DNA of 64,000 nt from assembly GCF_900128905.1 (NCBI RefSeq), contig NZ_FQTV01000017.1, positions 1 through 64,000 of the forward strand. Reading direction: 5' to 3'. The stretch comes from Bacteroides luti. Its GTDB lineage: Bacteria; Bacteroidota; Bacteroidia; Bacteroidales; Bacteroidaceae. The notes below the pieces were generated by a model. That model was not told the DNA's origin, did no database searches, and saw nothing but the letters and a program-made list of their open reading frames with translations. Shown here one piece after another: positions 45,896 through 54,153 of this stretch. Numbering within the stretch: position 1 is the first letter of the stretch; each line of letters begins with the position of its first letter. The position numbers were made by a program, and so were the translations under genes.

Positions 45896-46720
45896 TTAGT
45901 CAGCATTCAAAGTAAAACGTTTGAAGTTAACTACAGTTAAGTCTTTGTTAGTGTTCTTCAAGAACTGAGCAACACTAATCTTAGGATCTTTCACATATTC
46001 TTGTTCCAACAAGCAAACTTCTTTGTAGAACTTAGAGATACGACCTTCAGCGATACGTTCAATTAAGTTCTCTGGTTTACCTTCCTGACGAGCTTTGTCA
46101 GCTGCGATTTCTTTTTCACGAGCTAATACGTCAGCTGGAACACCTTCCTGATTTACAGCGATAGGGTTCATTGCAGCAATCTGCATAGCAACTTCGTGAG
46201 AAACCTGAGCATCAACACCAGCAACATTGAAAGAAACTGCAGTAGCCAAACGGTTTCCTGGGTGGATATAAATAGCAGTAGAAAGACCTTCTACAACTCC
46301 GTATCCATCAAGTTCCATCTTTTCGCCAGTGATACCACTTCTATCAGTAACAGCATCAGCAACTGTTCCTTTACCCATAGGAAGAGCTTTCACATCTTCG
46401 ATAGTAGCACATTTGTTTGCGATAGCAAGATCAAGAATTTCGTTAGTCAAAGCAACGAAGTCTGCATTCTTAGCAACGAAGTCAGTTTCACATTTCAATG
46501 CGATAACTGCAGCAAATTCGCCTGCTGACTTAGCAATAACACAACCTTCTGAAGCTTCACGATCAGAACGTTTTGCAGCTACTGCTTGTCCTTTTTTACG
46601 AATTATTTCAATTGCTTTATCAAAATCGCCTTCAGCTTCAGTCAAAGCATTCTTGCAATCCATCATACCAGCACCTGTCATTTTGCGCAAGTGGGTAATA
46701 TCTGCCATTGTTACAGCCAT
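45896..46720 (-). CDS. tsf: Translation elongation factor Ts
   Basis: Guanine nucleotide exchange factor for EF-Tu. 274 aa: N-terminal UBA-like domain (VTMADITHLRKMTGAGMMDCK), the KCETDFVAKN signature that displaces Mg/GDP, and the C-terminal LLEQEYVKDPKISVAQFL. Slightly shorter than the E. coli protein. Follows rpsB by 31 bp. Confidence 0.97.
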   Translation of the reverse strand: MAVTMADITHLRKMTGAGMMDCKNALTEAEGDFDKAIEIIRKKGQAVAAKRSDREASEGCVIAKSAGEFAAVIALKCETDFVAKNADFVALTNEILDLAIANKCATIEDVKALPMGKGTVADAVTDRSGITGEKMELDGYGVVEGLSTAIYIHPGNRLATAVSFNVAGVDAQVSHEVAMQIAAMNPIAVNQEGVPADVLAREKEIAADKARQEGKPENLIERIAEGRISKFYKEVCLLEQEYVKDPKISVAQFLKNTNKDLTVVNFKRFTLNAD

Positions 46721-46751
46721 AGTCTTTATATTTTTTTAATTGATATAGTAA

Positions 46752-47591
46752 TTAAGCTTCTTCATCATCTTTCAAGAAAGCAGCAGCTTTTGCAGCGTTG
46801 ATTGCTTCCTCGTCGTTTTTGTCAAGTCTAGCTTTAGCAGCAGACTTTCTCTTACCTTTGTTAGCAGGAGCTTCTCCGGCAGCTTCCATATCAATTTTTT
46901 CAGCTTTTCTTTCTTCCAAGCCTTCGCTCATAGCTGTACAACAAGCTTCAAGAATTACTTCAATTGATTTTGTAGCGTCATCATTTGCAGGGATAACGAA
47001 ATCGATATTTGAAGGATCAGAGTTTGTATCAACGATAGCAAATACTGGAATACCTAAACGGTTAGCTTCACGAACTGCAATGTTTTCTTTCATTACGTCG
47101 ATAACGAACAAAGCAGAAGGAAGACGAGTTAAGTCAGCGATAGAACCTAAGTTCTTGTCTAACTTAGCACGTTGACGAGAAATTTGAAGAACTTCTCTTT
47201 TAGAAAGATTAGAATAAGTACCATCGTTAGTCAACTTATCGATAGTAGCCATCTTCTTAACAGCCTTACGGATAGTTGGGAAGTTAGTCAACATACCACC
47301 TGGCCAGCGCTCGATTACATAAGGCATATTAACAGAAGCTGCTTTGTCAGCAACTACTTGTTTTGCTTGTTTTTTAGTAGCAACAAAAAGGACTTTCTTT
47401 CCTGATTTTGCAATTTGTTTTAAAGCTTCAGCAGCTTCTTCTACTTTTGCAACTGTTTTGTGGAGGTCAATGATGTGGATACCATTGCGTTCCATGAAAA
47501 TATAAGGAGCCATTGCAGGGTTCCACTTTCTTCTTAAGTGTCCGAAGTGGCAACCGGCTTCCAATAAATTATCAAAATTTGTTCTTGACAT
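46752..47591 (-). CDS. rpsB: 30S ribosomal protein S2
   Basis: 279 aa: LLEAGCHFGHLRRKWNP, coiled-coil region, PYVIERWPGGMLTNF, RLPSALFVIDV, and DTNSDPSNIDFVIPANDDA. The C-terminal 50 residues are a charged alanine/lysine-rich extension longer than in E. coli, as seen in Bacteroidetes. Preceded by a 125-bp structured gap after rpsI. Confidence 0.97.
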   Translation of the reverse strand: MSRTNFDNLLEAGCHFGHLRRKWNPAMAPYIFMERNGIHIIDLHKTVAKVEEAAEALKQIAKSGKKVLFVATKKQAKQVVADKAASVNMPYVIERWPGGMLTNFPTIRKAVKKMATIDKLTNDGTYSNLSKREVLQISRQRAKLDKNLGSIADLTRLPSALFVIDVMKENIAVREANRLGIPVFAIVDTNSDPSNIDFVIPANDDATKSIEVILEACCTAMSEGLEERKAEKIDMEAAGEAPANKGKRKSAAKARLDKNDEEAINAAKAAAFLKDDEEA

Positions 47592-47716
47592 TTTTTTAAT
47601 CTTTTAATCGTTTACTTTCTTTTTTGTTTTATAACCAACTGTCGGGTAGCCTACTAAAGAGTCCCGATAGTTTAGATACTAAACGTAGCTTACTCCAGAG
47701 ATTTCTCCAGCAAGTA
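47592..47716 (-). ncRNA. Structured rpsI-rpsB intergenic region, candidate S2 leader
   Basis: In the minus-strand transcript two adjacent hairpins are visible: GTTTAG-TAT-CTAAAC (47684-47670), then CTATCGGG (47670-47663) paired with CCCGACAG (47646-47639) around a 16-nt loop. A weaker GAGAAATCTC stem precedes them. The length and position fit an autoregulatory leader or processing site for rpsB-tsf. No T run marks it as a terminator. Confidence 0.45.
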
Positions 47717-48103
47717 TTAACGTTTACTGAACTGGAATCTTCTACGAGCTTTTGGTTGACCCGGTTTCTTACGTTCAACAGAACGTGGATCACGTGTCAT
47801 GAAGCCTTCTGAACGAAGAGCTTTTTTATCTTCTGCGCTGATTTTCACAAGAGCACGAGCGATTGCTAAACGCAAAGCTTGAGATTGTCCTGTGAAACCA
47901 CCACCTACCAAATTAACTTTGATGTCATACTTCTCAGCTACACCTAATTTGTTCAATGGTTGCTTTACAACATATTGAAGAATAGTTGATGGAAAGTACG
48001 TTGCAAGGTCTCTCTTGTTAATAGTAATCTTTCCTGTACCTTCGCTTACGAATACGCGAGCAATAGCGCGCTTACGTCTGCCTAATGCATTTACTACTTC
48101 CAT
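47717..48103 (-). CDS. rpsI: 30S ribosomal protein S9
   Basis: 128 aa: NALGRRKRAIARVFVSEGTG, LVGGGFTGQSQALRLAIARAL and the basic C-terminal tail ending RKKPGQPKARRRFQFSKR that reaches the P site. Lies 6 bp after rplM. Confidence 0.97.
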   Translation of the reverse strand: MEVVNALGRRKRAIARVFVSEGTGKITINKRDLATYFPSTILQYVVKQPLNKLGVAEKYDIKVNLVGGGFTGQSQALRLAIARALVKISAEDKKALRSEGFMTRDPRSVERKKPGQPKARRRFQFSKR

Positions 48104-48109
48104 TATTTA

Positions 48110-48571
48110 TTATTTAAGTAAGTTAATATCAATTGACTTAGGGTTTTGAGCAGCATGTTTGTGTTCGCTTCCTGCGTATACATACATGTTACCTAATAGT
48201 TGTGCACCTAATTTGTTTTTAGGAAGCATACCCTTTACTACTTTTCTCAATAACTTGTCGTCACCGTTAGGTCTAGCTTGTAAACGAGCTGGAGTGATTT
48301 CTCTTTGACCTCCAGGATAGCCAGTATATGACAAATAAACTCTGTCATTCCATTTGTTACCTGTCAACTTCACCTTGTCGGCATTGATAATAATTACGTT
48401 GTCACCACAGTCTACATGAGGAGTAAAGTTTGGTTTGTACTTTCCTCTCAACAGCTTGGCAACTTTTGCACCTAAGCGTCCCAGCACTTGATCAGTCGCA
48501 TCAACTACGACCCATTCTTTTGTTGCTGTTGCTTTGTTTGCAGAAATGGTCTTATAACTTAAAGTATCCAC
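48110..48571 (-). CDS. rplM: 50S ribosomal protein L13
   Basis: 153 aa: EWVVVDATDQVLGRLGAKVA, GDNVIIINADKVKLTGNKW, HTGYPGG-like SYTGYPGGQRE and MLPKNKLGAQLL. The start codon is GTG (48571-48569), fixed by the conserved N-terminus MDTLSYKTISANKA; there is no better upstream ATG. First gene of the rplM-rpsI-rpsB-tsf operon, preceded by a roughly 120-nt leader. Confidence 0.96.
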   Translation of the reverse strand: MDTLSYKTISANKATATKEWVVVDATDQVLGRLGAKVAKLLRGKYKPNFTPHVDCGDNVIIINADKVKLTGNKWNDRVYLSYTGYPGGQREITPARLQARPNGDDKLLRKVVKGMLPKNKLGAQLLGNMYVYAGSEHKHAAQNPKSIDINLLK

Positions 48572-48699
48572 TGCTTAATTGTTTTTAAATTGTTAACTAC
48601 TAATAAACATAAATATTCATACTGATTACAGCTCCCCGGACAAAGGAACCTAATTAGCTATGAATTAATCTTTTATCCTTTTAGATAATAATCGGCTTG

Positions 48700-48730
48700 C
48701 AAAAGTACTGCTTTTCTTTTAATTGGCAAA
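48700..48730 (-). promoter_or_regulatory. Promoter of the rplM-rpsI-rpsB-tsf operon
   Basis: Minus strand TTTG (48730-48727), 19-bp spacer, TACTTTTG (48707-48700). It implies a leader of about 120 nt before the GTG start, long enough to hold a ribosomal protein control element. The rest of the 324-bp gap holds the asnS terminator. Confidence 0.8.
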
Positions 48731-48837
48731 CTATTTAAGCTATTTTTTCTATTTGCAAGAGCTTAGATAAGAACATTATACGTTTTATCGACTACATTAA
48801 AAAGTAATAAAATTAAGATCGATGCCACACCAAAAAG

Positions 48838-48870
48838 AAAGATGACACGACTTATGGCCGTGTCATCTTT
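48838..48870 (-). terminator. Terminator of asnS
   Basis: Perfect 12-bp stem AAAGATGACACG / CGTGTCATCTTT, 9-nt loop, then TTTCTTTTT on the minus strand. Confidence 0.92.
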
Positions 48871-48895
48871 TATATAAAGAACTAAAAAGTCTAAA

Positions 48896-50302
48896 TTAAA
48901 ACTCGCAGTTACGAGGTGTTCTAGGGAAAGGAATCACATCACGAATATTGGTCATACCTGTTACAAAAAGCAATAAGCGTTCAAAACCTAATCCGAAGCC
49001 AGAGTGAGGCGCTGTACCAAAACGACGAGTATCCAGATACCACCAGATATCTTTGGTTGGTACACCCATTTCCGCTGCTCTTCTAGATAATTTATCAAAA
49101 TCTTCTTCACGCTGAGAGCCACCAATAATTTCTCCGATTTTCGGGAATAGAACATCCATTGCACGAACTGTTTTTCCATCTTCATTCTGCTTCATATAGA
49201 AAGATTTGATTTCTTTCGGATAATCAGTAAGAATAACAGGACGTTTAAAATGTTCTTCCACCAAATAGCGTTCATGTTCAGAAGCAAGGTCGGCTCCCCA
49301 GAATATAGGGAATTCAAATTTATGTCCTTTAGCCACTGCTTCTTCAAGAATCTTAACACCTTCTGTATATGGAAGACGAACGAATTCATTTTCAAGTACA
49401 GACTGCAAGCGAGCAATAAGTTCATTATCAAACATGTTATTCAGGAACTGAATATCTTCTATACAGTAATCCAAGGCCCATTTTACACAAAATTTGATAA
49501 AATCTTCTGCCAACTGCATATTATCTTCAATCTCATTGAATGCAACCTCTGGCTCAATCATCCAGAACTCAGCAAGGTGACGTGGAGTATTTGAGTTTTC
49601 TGCACGGAAAGTAGGACCAAAAGTATAAATAGATCCCATAGACATTGCAGCAAGCTCACCTTCCAGCTGTCCCGAAACAGTCAGACTGGCTTGTTTGCCA
49701 AAGAAGTCATTATCATAATTAATTGATCCATCTTCATCCTTCTTCAAATCATAAAGATTCATGGTAGTTACCTGGAACATCTGTCCTGCACCTTCACAAT
49801 CTGAAGCTGTAATAATAGGTGTATGAAAGTAGAAAAATCCACGTTCATGGAAAAATTTATGTATGGCAATAGCCATATTATGACGAATACGGAATACAGC
49901 ACCAAAAGTATTGGTACGAGGACGAAGGTGTGCTATTTCACGAAGGAACTCCATAGAGTGACCTTTCTTCTGCAAAGGATAGGTATTAGGATCAGCTGTA
50001 CCTAATATTTCTATTTCACATGCATGAAGTTCTGCTTTCTGTCCTTGTCCAAGCGATTCTACCAATTCGCCATTTACACTAATACATGCTCCAGTAGTTA
50101 TTGGTTTCAAGTATTCTTCTCCGAATTTCTCTATATCAATTACAATCTGAATATTATTAATGGTAGAACCGTCATTCAAAGCGATAAAGTTAACTTGTTT
50201 ACTGCCCCGGCGAGTTCTAACCCATCCCTTCACGTTCACAATTGTTCCAAAGCTATCCATCTTCAGAACATCAACAATTCTTGTTCTACAAATCTTTTCC
50301 AT
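48896..50302 (-). CDS. asnS: Asparaginyl-tRNA synthetase
   Basis: Charges tRNA-Asn. 468 aa, class IIb: N-terminal OB-fold anticodon-binding domain (about 15-105, [19 protein letters not shown]), motif 2 [25 protein letters not shown] (shown as [15 protein letters not shown]), and motif 3 [15 protein letters not shown] with the final arginine. The C-terminus [15 protein letters not shown] is standard for AsnRS. It lies downstream of the RluB-like gene with a stem-loop between. Confidence 0.97.
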   Translation of the reverse strand: MEKICRTRIVDVLKMDSFGTIVNVKGWVRTRRGSKQVNFIALNDGSTINNIQIVIDIEKFGEEYLKPITTGACISVNGELVESLGQGQKAELHACEIEILGTADPNTYPLQKKGHSMEFLREIAHLRPRTNTFGAVFRIRHNMAIAIHKFFHERGFFYFHTPIITASDCEGAGQMFQVTTMNLYDLKKDEDGSINYDNDFFGKQASLTVSGQLEGELAAMSMGSIYTFGPTFRAENSNTPRHLAEFWMIEPEVAFNEIEDNMQLAEDFIKFCVKWALDYCIEDIQFLNNMFDNELIARLQSVLENEFVRLPYTEGVKILEEAVAKGHKFEFPIFWGADLASEHERYLVEEHFKRPVILTDYPKEIKSFYMKQNEDGKTVRAMDVLFPKIGEIIGGSQREEDFDKLSRRAAEMGVPTKDIWWYLDTRRFGTAPHSGFGLGFERLLLFVTGMTNIRDVIPFPRTPRNCEF

Positions 50303-50335
50303 AAAAATCTTTTATATGCATTATTATATAAGGTA

Positions 50336-50357
50336 GGGGTATATTTGCATATACCCC
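50336..50357 (-). other. Perfect stem-loop between the RluB-like gene and asnS
   Basis: GGGGTATAT (50336-50344), loop TTGC, ATATACCCC (50349-50357), 9 bp after the pseudouridine synthase stop codon. No T run follows on the minus strand, so it may be a processing or 3'-protection hairpin rather than a terminator. Confidence 0.55.
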
Positions 50358-50366
50358 CATTCTTTA

Positions 50367-51917
50367 TTATTCAAAAGCTCCCATTCGAAGTATGTTTACT
50401 TCTTGTTCTGTAAGATATCTCCATTCGCCACGACGAAGACCTTTCTTCGTTAATCCGGCAAAGAACACACGATCTAGTTTCATAACCTTATATCCCAATG
50501 ATTCGAATATACGGCGAACAATACGGTTTTTACCAGAGTGAATTTCAATTCCTACCTGATCCTTATCTGTTTCAGTAGCATAACTGATAGCATCTGCATG
50601 GATTTCTCCATCGTCCAATGTTATACCAGCAGCAATTTGTTCCATATCATGTTTAGTGACATTCTTATCTAAATAAACATGATAAATTTTCTTTTTAAGG
50701 AACTGAGGATGAGTCAGCTTAGAAGCCAAATCTCCATCATTTGTAAGCAACAATACACCTGTAGTATTACGGTCAAGACGTCCAACAGGATAAATTCTTT
50801 CTTTGCATGCACCCTTCACTAAGTCCATAACTGTAAGACGAGCCTGAGGATCATCCGAAGTAGTTACACAATCTTTTGGTTTATTAAGCAATACGTATAC
50901 TTTGCTTTCCAAAGACACAGACTCTTCGTGGAACTTAATTACGTCAGTACGTTTAACTTTTGTTCCTAGTTCAGTAACAACTTCACCATTTACAGAAACA
51001 ACTCCTGCTGTGATAAATTCGTCAGCCTCACGTCTTGAACAAACACCTGCATTAGCAAGATACTTATTTAAACGAATAGGTTCATTGGGGTCTGTAAACT
51101 GTTCTTTATACTCAATTCTTTTCTTTTCGCTATACTTAGCATTTGGATCATAATCATCGCTTCTTCTACGAACCGGACGTGCAAATCCTTGAGGTCTTGA
51201 ATCATTTGATGAGAATCTTGGACGTCTTCCACCTTCTCTGGAAAGAGTTGGATTGCCATAATTGCTATCCGGGCGACGGAATCTTGGACGTTCGCCTCCT
51301 TCACCTTCCTGATTTTCGTTTCTTCTCCAAGGCTTGTCTTCGCGATTAAACGACGGACGATAAGGTCTGTCACCGCCTTCACGGTTAAATGATGGACGTG
51401 GACGATCGCCACCTTCACGATTAAAAGAAGGACGTGGTCTGCCACCACCTTCACGATTAAATGATGGACGCGGTCTGTCGCCACCTTCACGATTGAATGA
51501 TGGACGTGGACGATCTCCACCTTCACGATTAAAAGAAGGACGTGGTCTGTCTCCACCCTCACGGTTAAATGATGGGCGTGGACGATCTCCGCCTTCGCGG
51601 TTAAAAGAAGGACGTGGTCTGTCACCACCTTCACGATTGAAGCGTGGGCGATCACCTTCTTCTCTGTTATATGGACGGGAAGGACGATTAAAACTTGGAC
51701 GGTCATTACCGCCTCTGTTAAAAGAAGGGCGTGAGGGGCGATCACCACCTTCACGACTAAAACGTCCTTCACGGTTAAACTTACCATCTCTGTTAAAAGA
51801 AGATCTACTGTCATCACGACGGCTAAATCCTTCTCTGTTAAAAGACTTATTACCATCACGGCTGGCGTCTCTACTATCATTGTTAGAATCTCGCCAATTT
51901 TCGTTGTCTGTACTCAT
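50367..51917 (-). CDS. Pseudouridine synthase, RluB/RsuA family, with repetitive Arg-rich N-terminal extension
   Basis: 516 aa. The C-terminal 240 residues are the enzyme: S4 RNA-binding domain (IRLNKYLANAGVCSRREADEF, near 280) and catalytic domain with Asp382 in PVGRLDRNTTGVLLL. It should isomerise a uridine in 23S rRNA (RluB-like). Residues 1-270 are a low-complexity tail rich in Arg, Asn, Gly, Ser and Phe, containing seven or more copies of a 12-residue unit (GDRPRPSFNREG). Such disordered Arg/Gly-type tails probably bind RNA. Long tails are known in this family in Bacteroidetes. Upstream of asnS. Confidence 0.92.
   Translation of the reverse strand: MSTDNENWRDSNNDSRDASRDGNKSFNREGFSRRDDSRSSFNRDGKFNREGRFSREGGDRPSRPSFNRGGNDRPSFNRPSRPYNREEGDRPRFNREGGDRPRPSFNREGGDRPRPSFNREGGDRPRPSFNREGGDRPRPSFNREGGDRPRPSFNREGGGRPRPSFNREGGDRPRPSFNREGGDRPYRPSFNREDKPWRRNENQEGEGGERPRFRRPDSNYGNPTLSREGGRRPRFSSNDSRPQGFARPVRRRSDDYDPNAKYSEKKRIEYKEQFTDPNEPIRLNKYLANAGVCSRREADEFITAGVVSVNGEVVTELGTKVKRTDVIKFHEESVSLESKVYVLLNKPKDCVTTSDDPQARLTVMDLVKGACKERIYPVGRLDRNTTGVLLLTNDGDLASKLTHPQFLKKKIYHVYLDKNVTKHDMEQIAAGITLDDGEIHADAISYATETDKDQVGIEIHSGKNRIVRRIFESLGYKVMKLDRVFFAGLTKKGLRRGEWRYLTEQEVNILRMGAFE
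51350..51650 (-). repeat. 36-bp tandem repeats inside the RluB-like gene
   Basis: In-frame 36-bp units encode GDRPRPSFNREG. Adjacent units alternate between two codon variants (ending GGACGATC or GGTCTGTC on the plus strand), giving a 72-bp higher-order pattern. Copy number is likely to vary by slippage without breaking the frame. Confidence 0.85.
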
Positions 51918-51975
51918 TTTTTATTCGAATAAAATTATAACTCTGGCCTCGCGGCCTATTAAAAACATTAATATA

Positions 51976-53322
51976 TTAAATACCAGTATAACTGTGTGGG
52001 GTTATACATCTAAGTTCTTTTTTAACATCCTCACTAACATTCAGTTCTTCAATAAAATCTTTAATAGAAGATTCTGTGATAGCCTGATTAGTTCTTGTCA
52101 GTGCTTTTAGTGCTTCATACGGATTAGGATAAGCTTCACGACGAAGAATAGTCTGAATAGCTTCAGCAACTACACTCCAACAATTATCCAAATCATTATA
52201 AATAGCAGTTTCGTTCAAAATCAGTTTACGTAATCCTTTCAAAGAGCTCTGAATAGCAATTACAACATGACCGAAAGGCACACCGATATTACGAAGAACG
52301 GTAGAATCTGTTAAATCTCTCTGCAAACGAGAAACCGGTAATTTCTCTGCTAAATGGTTAAGAATAGAATTCGCTATTCCCAAATTTCCTTCTGCATTTT
52401 CAAAATCAATCGGATTTACTTTGTGAGGCATTGCACTGGAGCCTACTTCTCCTGCCTTAATTTTCTGCTTGAAATATTCCATAGAAATATATAACCAGAA
52501 ATCACGATTCATGTCAATCATGATAACATTGATACGTTTCATCGCATCGAAAACAGCTGATAGGTTATCATAATTTGAAATTTGTGTTGTATACTCTTCA
52601 CGTTCCAATCCAAGTTTTTCTGAAACGAAACGATTACCAAAAGCTTTCCAGTCATAAGAAGGATAAGCTACATGATGAGCATTGTAATTACCTGTAGCAC
52701 CACCAAATTTAGCAGTTACCGGGCAAGCTTTAAGTATAGCCAACTGACGTTCCAGTCTGTAAGCAAAAACCATGATTTCTTTTCCCAAACGAGTTGGAGA
52801 AGCTGGCTGACCATGAGTCTTCGCAAGCATAGAAACATTAGCCCAATCTGTGGCATATTGTTTTAGCTGTGCAATAAGCTCTTCAATTAAAGGATAATAT
52901 ACATTATTCAGTGCTTCCTTTATAGACAATGGAATAGATGTATTGTTAATATCCTGAGAAGTTAGTCCGAAGTGTATAAACTCTTTATATTCTTCAAGAC
53001 CACCAAGCTTATCAAATTCTTCTTTAATGAAATACTCAACAGCTTTTACGTCGTGATTAGTCACACTTTCAATATCCTTAATACGTTGTGCATCGGCTTC
53101 AGAAAAGTTTCGATAGATACTTCTTAAAGACTCAAAAACATCTTCACCAACACCTTTAAGCTGGGGCAAAGGCAGTTCGCACAAGGTTATAAAATACTCA
53201 ATCTCAACCTGCACACGATATTTAATCAATGCAAATTCAGAAAAATAAGCAGCTAAAGCCTCAGCTTTGCCTCTGTAGCGGCCATCAATAGGTGATATAG
53301 CCGTAAGTAAATCAAGTTTCAT
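51976..53322 (-). CDS. purB: Adenylosuccinate lyase
   Basis: Acts twice in purine synthesis: SAICAR to AICAR and adenylosuccinate to AMP. 448 aa from the ATG at 53322 (MKLDLLTAISPIDGRYRGK). Signatures are TSQDINNTS, the catalytic histidine in AKTHGQPASPTRLGKE, and the flexible signature loop GSSAMPHKVNPIDFENAEGN. An ATG at 53349 would precede the -7-like box TAATTTTG (minus strand, 53354-53347), so the shorter start is preferred. Confidence 0.96.
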   Translation of the reverse strand: MKLDLLTAISPIDGRYRGKAEALAAYFSEFALIKYRVQVEIEYFITLCELPLPQLKGVGEDVFESLRSIYRNFSEADAQRIKDIESVTNHDVKAVEYFIKEEFDKLGGLEEYKEFIHFGLTSQDINNTSIPLSIKEALNNVYYPLIEELIAQLKQYATDWANVSMLAKTHGQPASPTRLGKEIMVFAYRLERQLAILKACPVTAKFGGATGNYNAHHVAYPSYDWKAFGNRFVSEKLGLEREEYTTQISNYDNLSAVFDAMKRINVIMIDMNRDFWLYISMEYFKQKIKAGEVGSSAMPHKVNPIDFENAEGNLGIANSILNHLAEKLPVSRLQRDLTDSTVLRNIGVPFGHVVIAIQSSLKGLRKLILNETAIYNDLDNCWSVVAEAIQTILRREAYPNPYEALKALTRTNQAITESSIKDFIEELNVSEDVKKELRCITPHSYTGI

Positions 53323-53424
53323 AGTGTAATGATAATTATCAGACTGCAAAATTAATTCTTTTATTTGAATAGAGAGTTACACAAATAAGAAAAAGTTTGT
53401 ATCAAAGAGGTAAAGAAATAAAAA

Positions 53425-53452
53425 AAGCCTCACAAATACAATTGTGAAGCTT
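53425..53452 (-). terminator. Terminator of the tRNA-Val pair
   Basis: AAGCCTCACAA / TTGTGAAGCTT (one mismatch) with a short loop, followed on the minus strand by TTTTTT. Lies just downstream of the second tRNA. Confidence 0.8.
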
Positions 53453-53463
53453 CCTATCTAATG

Positions 53464-53538
53464 TGGGCGTTGACGGATTCGAACCGCCGACCCTCTGCTT
53501 GTAAGGCAGATGCTCTGAACCAGCTGAGCTAAACGCCC
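53464..53538 (-). tRNA. tRNA-Val (anticodon TAC), downstream copy
   Basis: 75 nt on the minus strand: acceptor GGGCGTT paired with AACGCCC, D-arm TAGCTCAGCTGGTTCAGAGC, anticodon loop CTTACAA giving TAC, T-arm GGTTCGAATCC. The 3' CCA is not encoded. Identical in sequence to the copy at 53573. Confidence 0.96.
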
Positions 53539-53572
53539 TTGTTTTATCAACGAAAGTCTCTGGATTTTGAAG

Positions 53573-53647
53573 TGGGCGTTGACGGATTCGAACCGCCGAC
53601 CCTCTGCTTGTAAGGCAGATGCTCTGAACCAGCTGAGCTAAACGCCC
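53573..53647 (-). tRNA. tRNA-Val (anticodon TAC), upstream copy
   Basis: Same 75-nt sequence as the copy at 53464: GGGCGTT/AACGCCC acceptor, anticodon TAC, GGTTCGAATCC T-loop. The 34-bp spacer between the copies is unique. This copy is nearest the promoter. Confidence 0.96.
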
Positions 53648-53673
53648 GAGACACTTTCGTTTCAAAAGCGATG

Positions 53674-53704
53674 CAAAGATATAGCTTTCTTTGAAACTAG
53701 CAAA
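53674..53704 (-). promoter_or_regulatory. Promoter of the tRNA-Val pair
   Basis: Minus strand TTTG (53704-53701), 19-bp spacer, TATCTTTG (53681-53674). Transcription would start about 20 bp before the first tRNA. Confidence 0.82.
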
Positions 53705-54067
53705 ACTTTCTGCAGTTATTTTTTAAACAAAATTAAAGTCAATTACAGAAAGTGCTGTTTATCAGCACTAATAGAGCGAATATTTTTTTTTGCGAACTAA
53801 TATCCATTTTTTCCAAAAGTATCATCATTTTATAAAATGTCCGAATATGAACACTATGTTCACATTCGGATAATAAAAAGACACGCAACAAACTAAAAAG
53901 AAAAGAATCAAGAATATTTTTTTCTTAAAATTTAATTATTTACCTATTAAATCTGAGTCATAGAAAAGGCATGGTTATAATCTAACATTCAACCACTTAA
54001 GATTAAATATTTACAAGTTTAAAAGAGTCAAAAGCTTATAAACAATAAAATAAACTTAAACACAATT
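53705..54067. other. Non-coding stretch with two hairpins upstream of the 54154 gene
   Basis: Very AT-rich, no gene. Two inverted repeats stand out: AGTGCTG/CAGCACT (53751-53769), and the 14-bp pair TCCGAATATGAACA (53840-53853) / TGTTCACATTCGGA (53857-53870) with one mismatch and a 3-nt loop. Neither is followed by a strong T run. Confidence 0.6.
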
Positions 54068-54096
54068 GCAACTTTTGGCAAGGTACTTGCGTCTAA
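54068..54096 (+). promoter_or_regulatory. ECF-sigma-like promoter of the 54154 gene
   Basis: GCAAC (54068-54072), 17-bp spacer, CGTCTAA (54090-54096), then TGTAGCGCTTACA (54101-54113) at the expected start site. The same arrangement with the same spacing precedes the paralogue at 56688. Confidence 0.55.
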
Positions 54097-54153
54097 AGGA
54101 TGTAGCGCTTACAAAATAACAGATTCATTAACGAATGAAGCAATAAAATTGAA

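Noticed and set aside
51068..51880. 270-codon open frame in another phase of the RluB-like gene
   Set aside because: It arises from the 36-bp in-frame repeats, has low-complexity His/Val/Ile composition, and lies entirely inside a well-supported gene.
53402..53665. 87-codon open frame over the two tRNA genes
   Set aside because: Its repeated peptide is simply the translation of two identical tRNA-Val genes.
54101..54113. Catabolite-responsive (cre/LacI-type) operator TGTAGCGCTTACA
   Set aside because: Similar to TGTAAGCGCTTACA but one base short, so the symmetry is lost. Kept only as a conserved element of unknown role.
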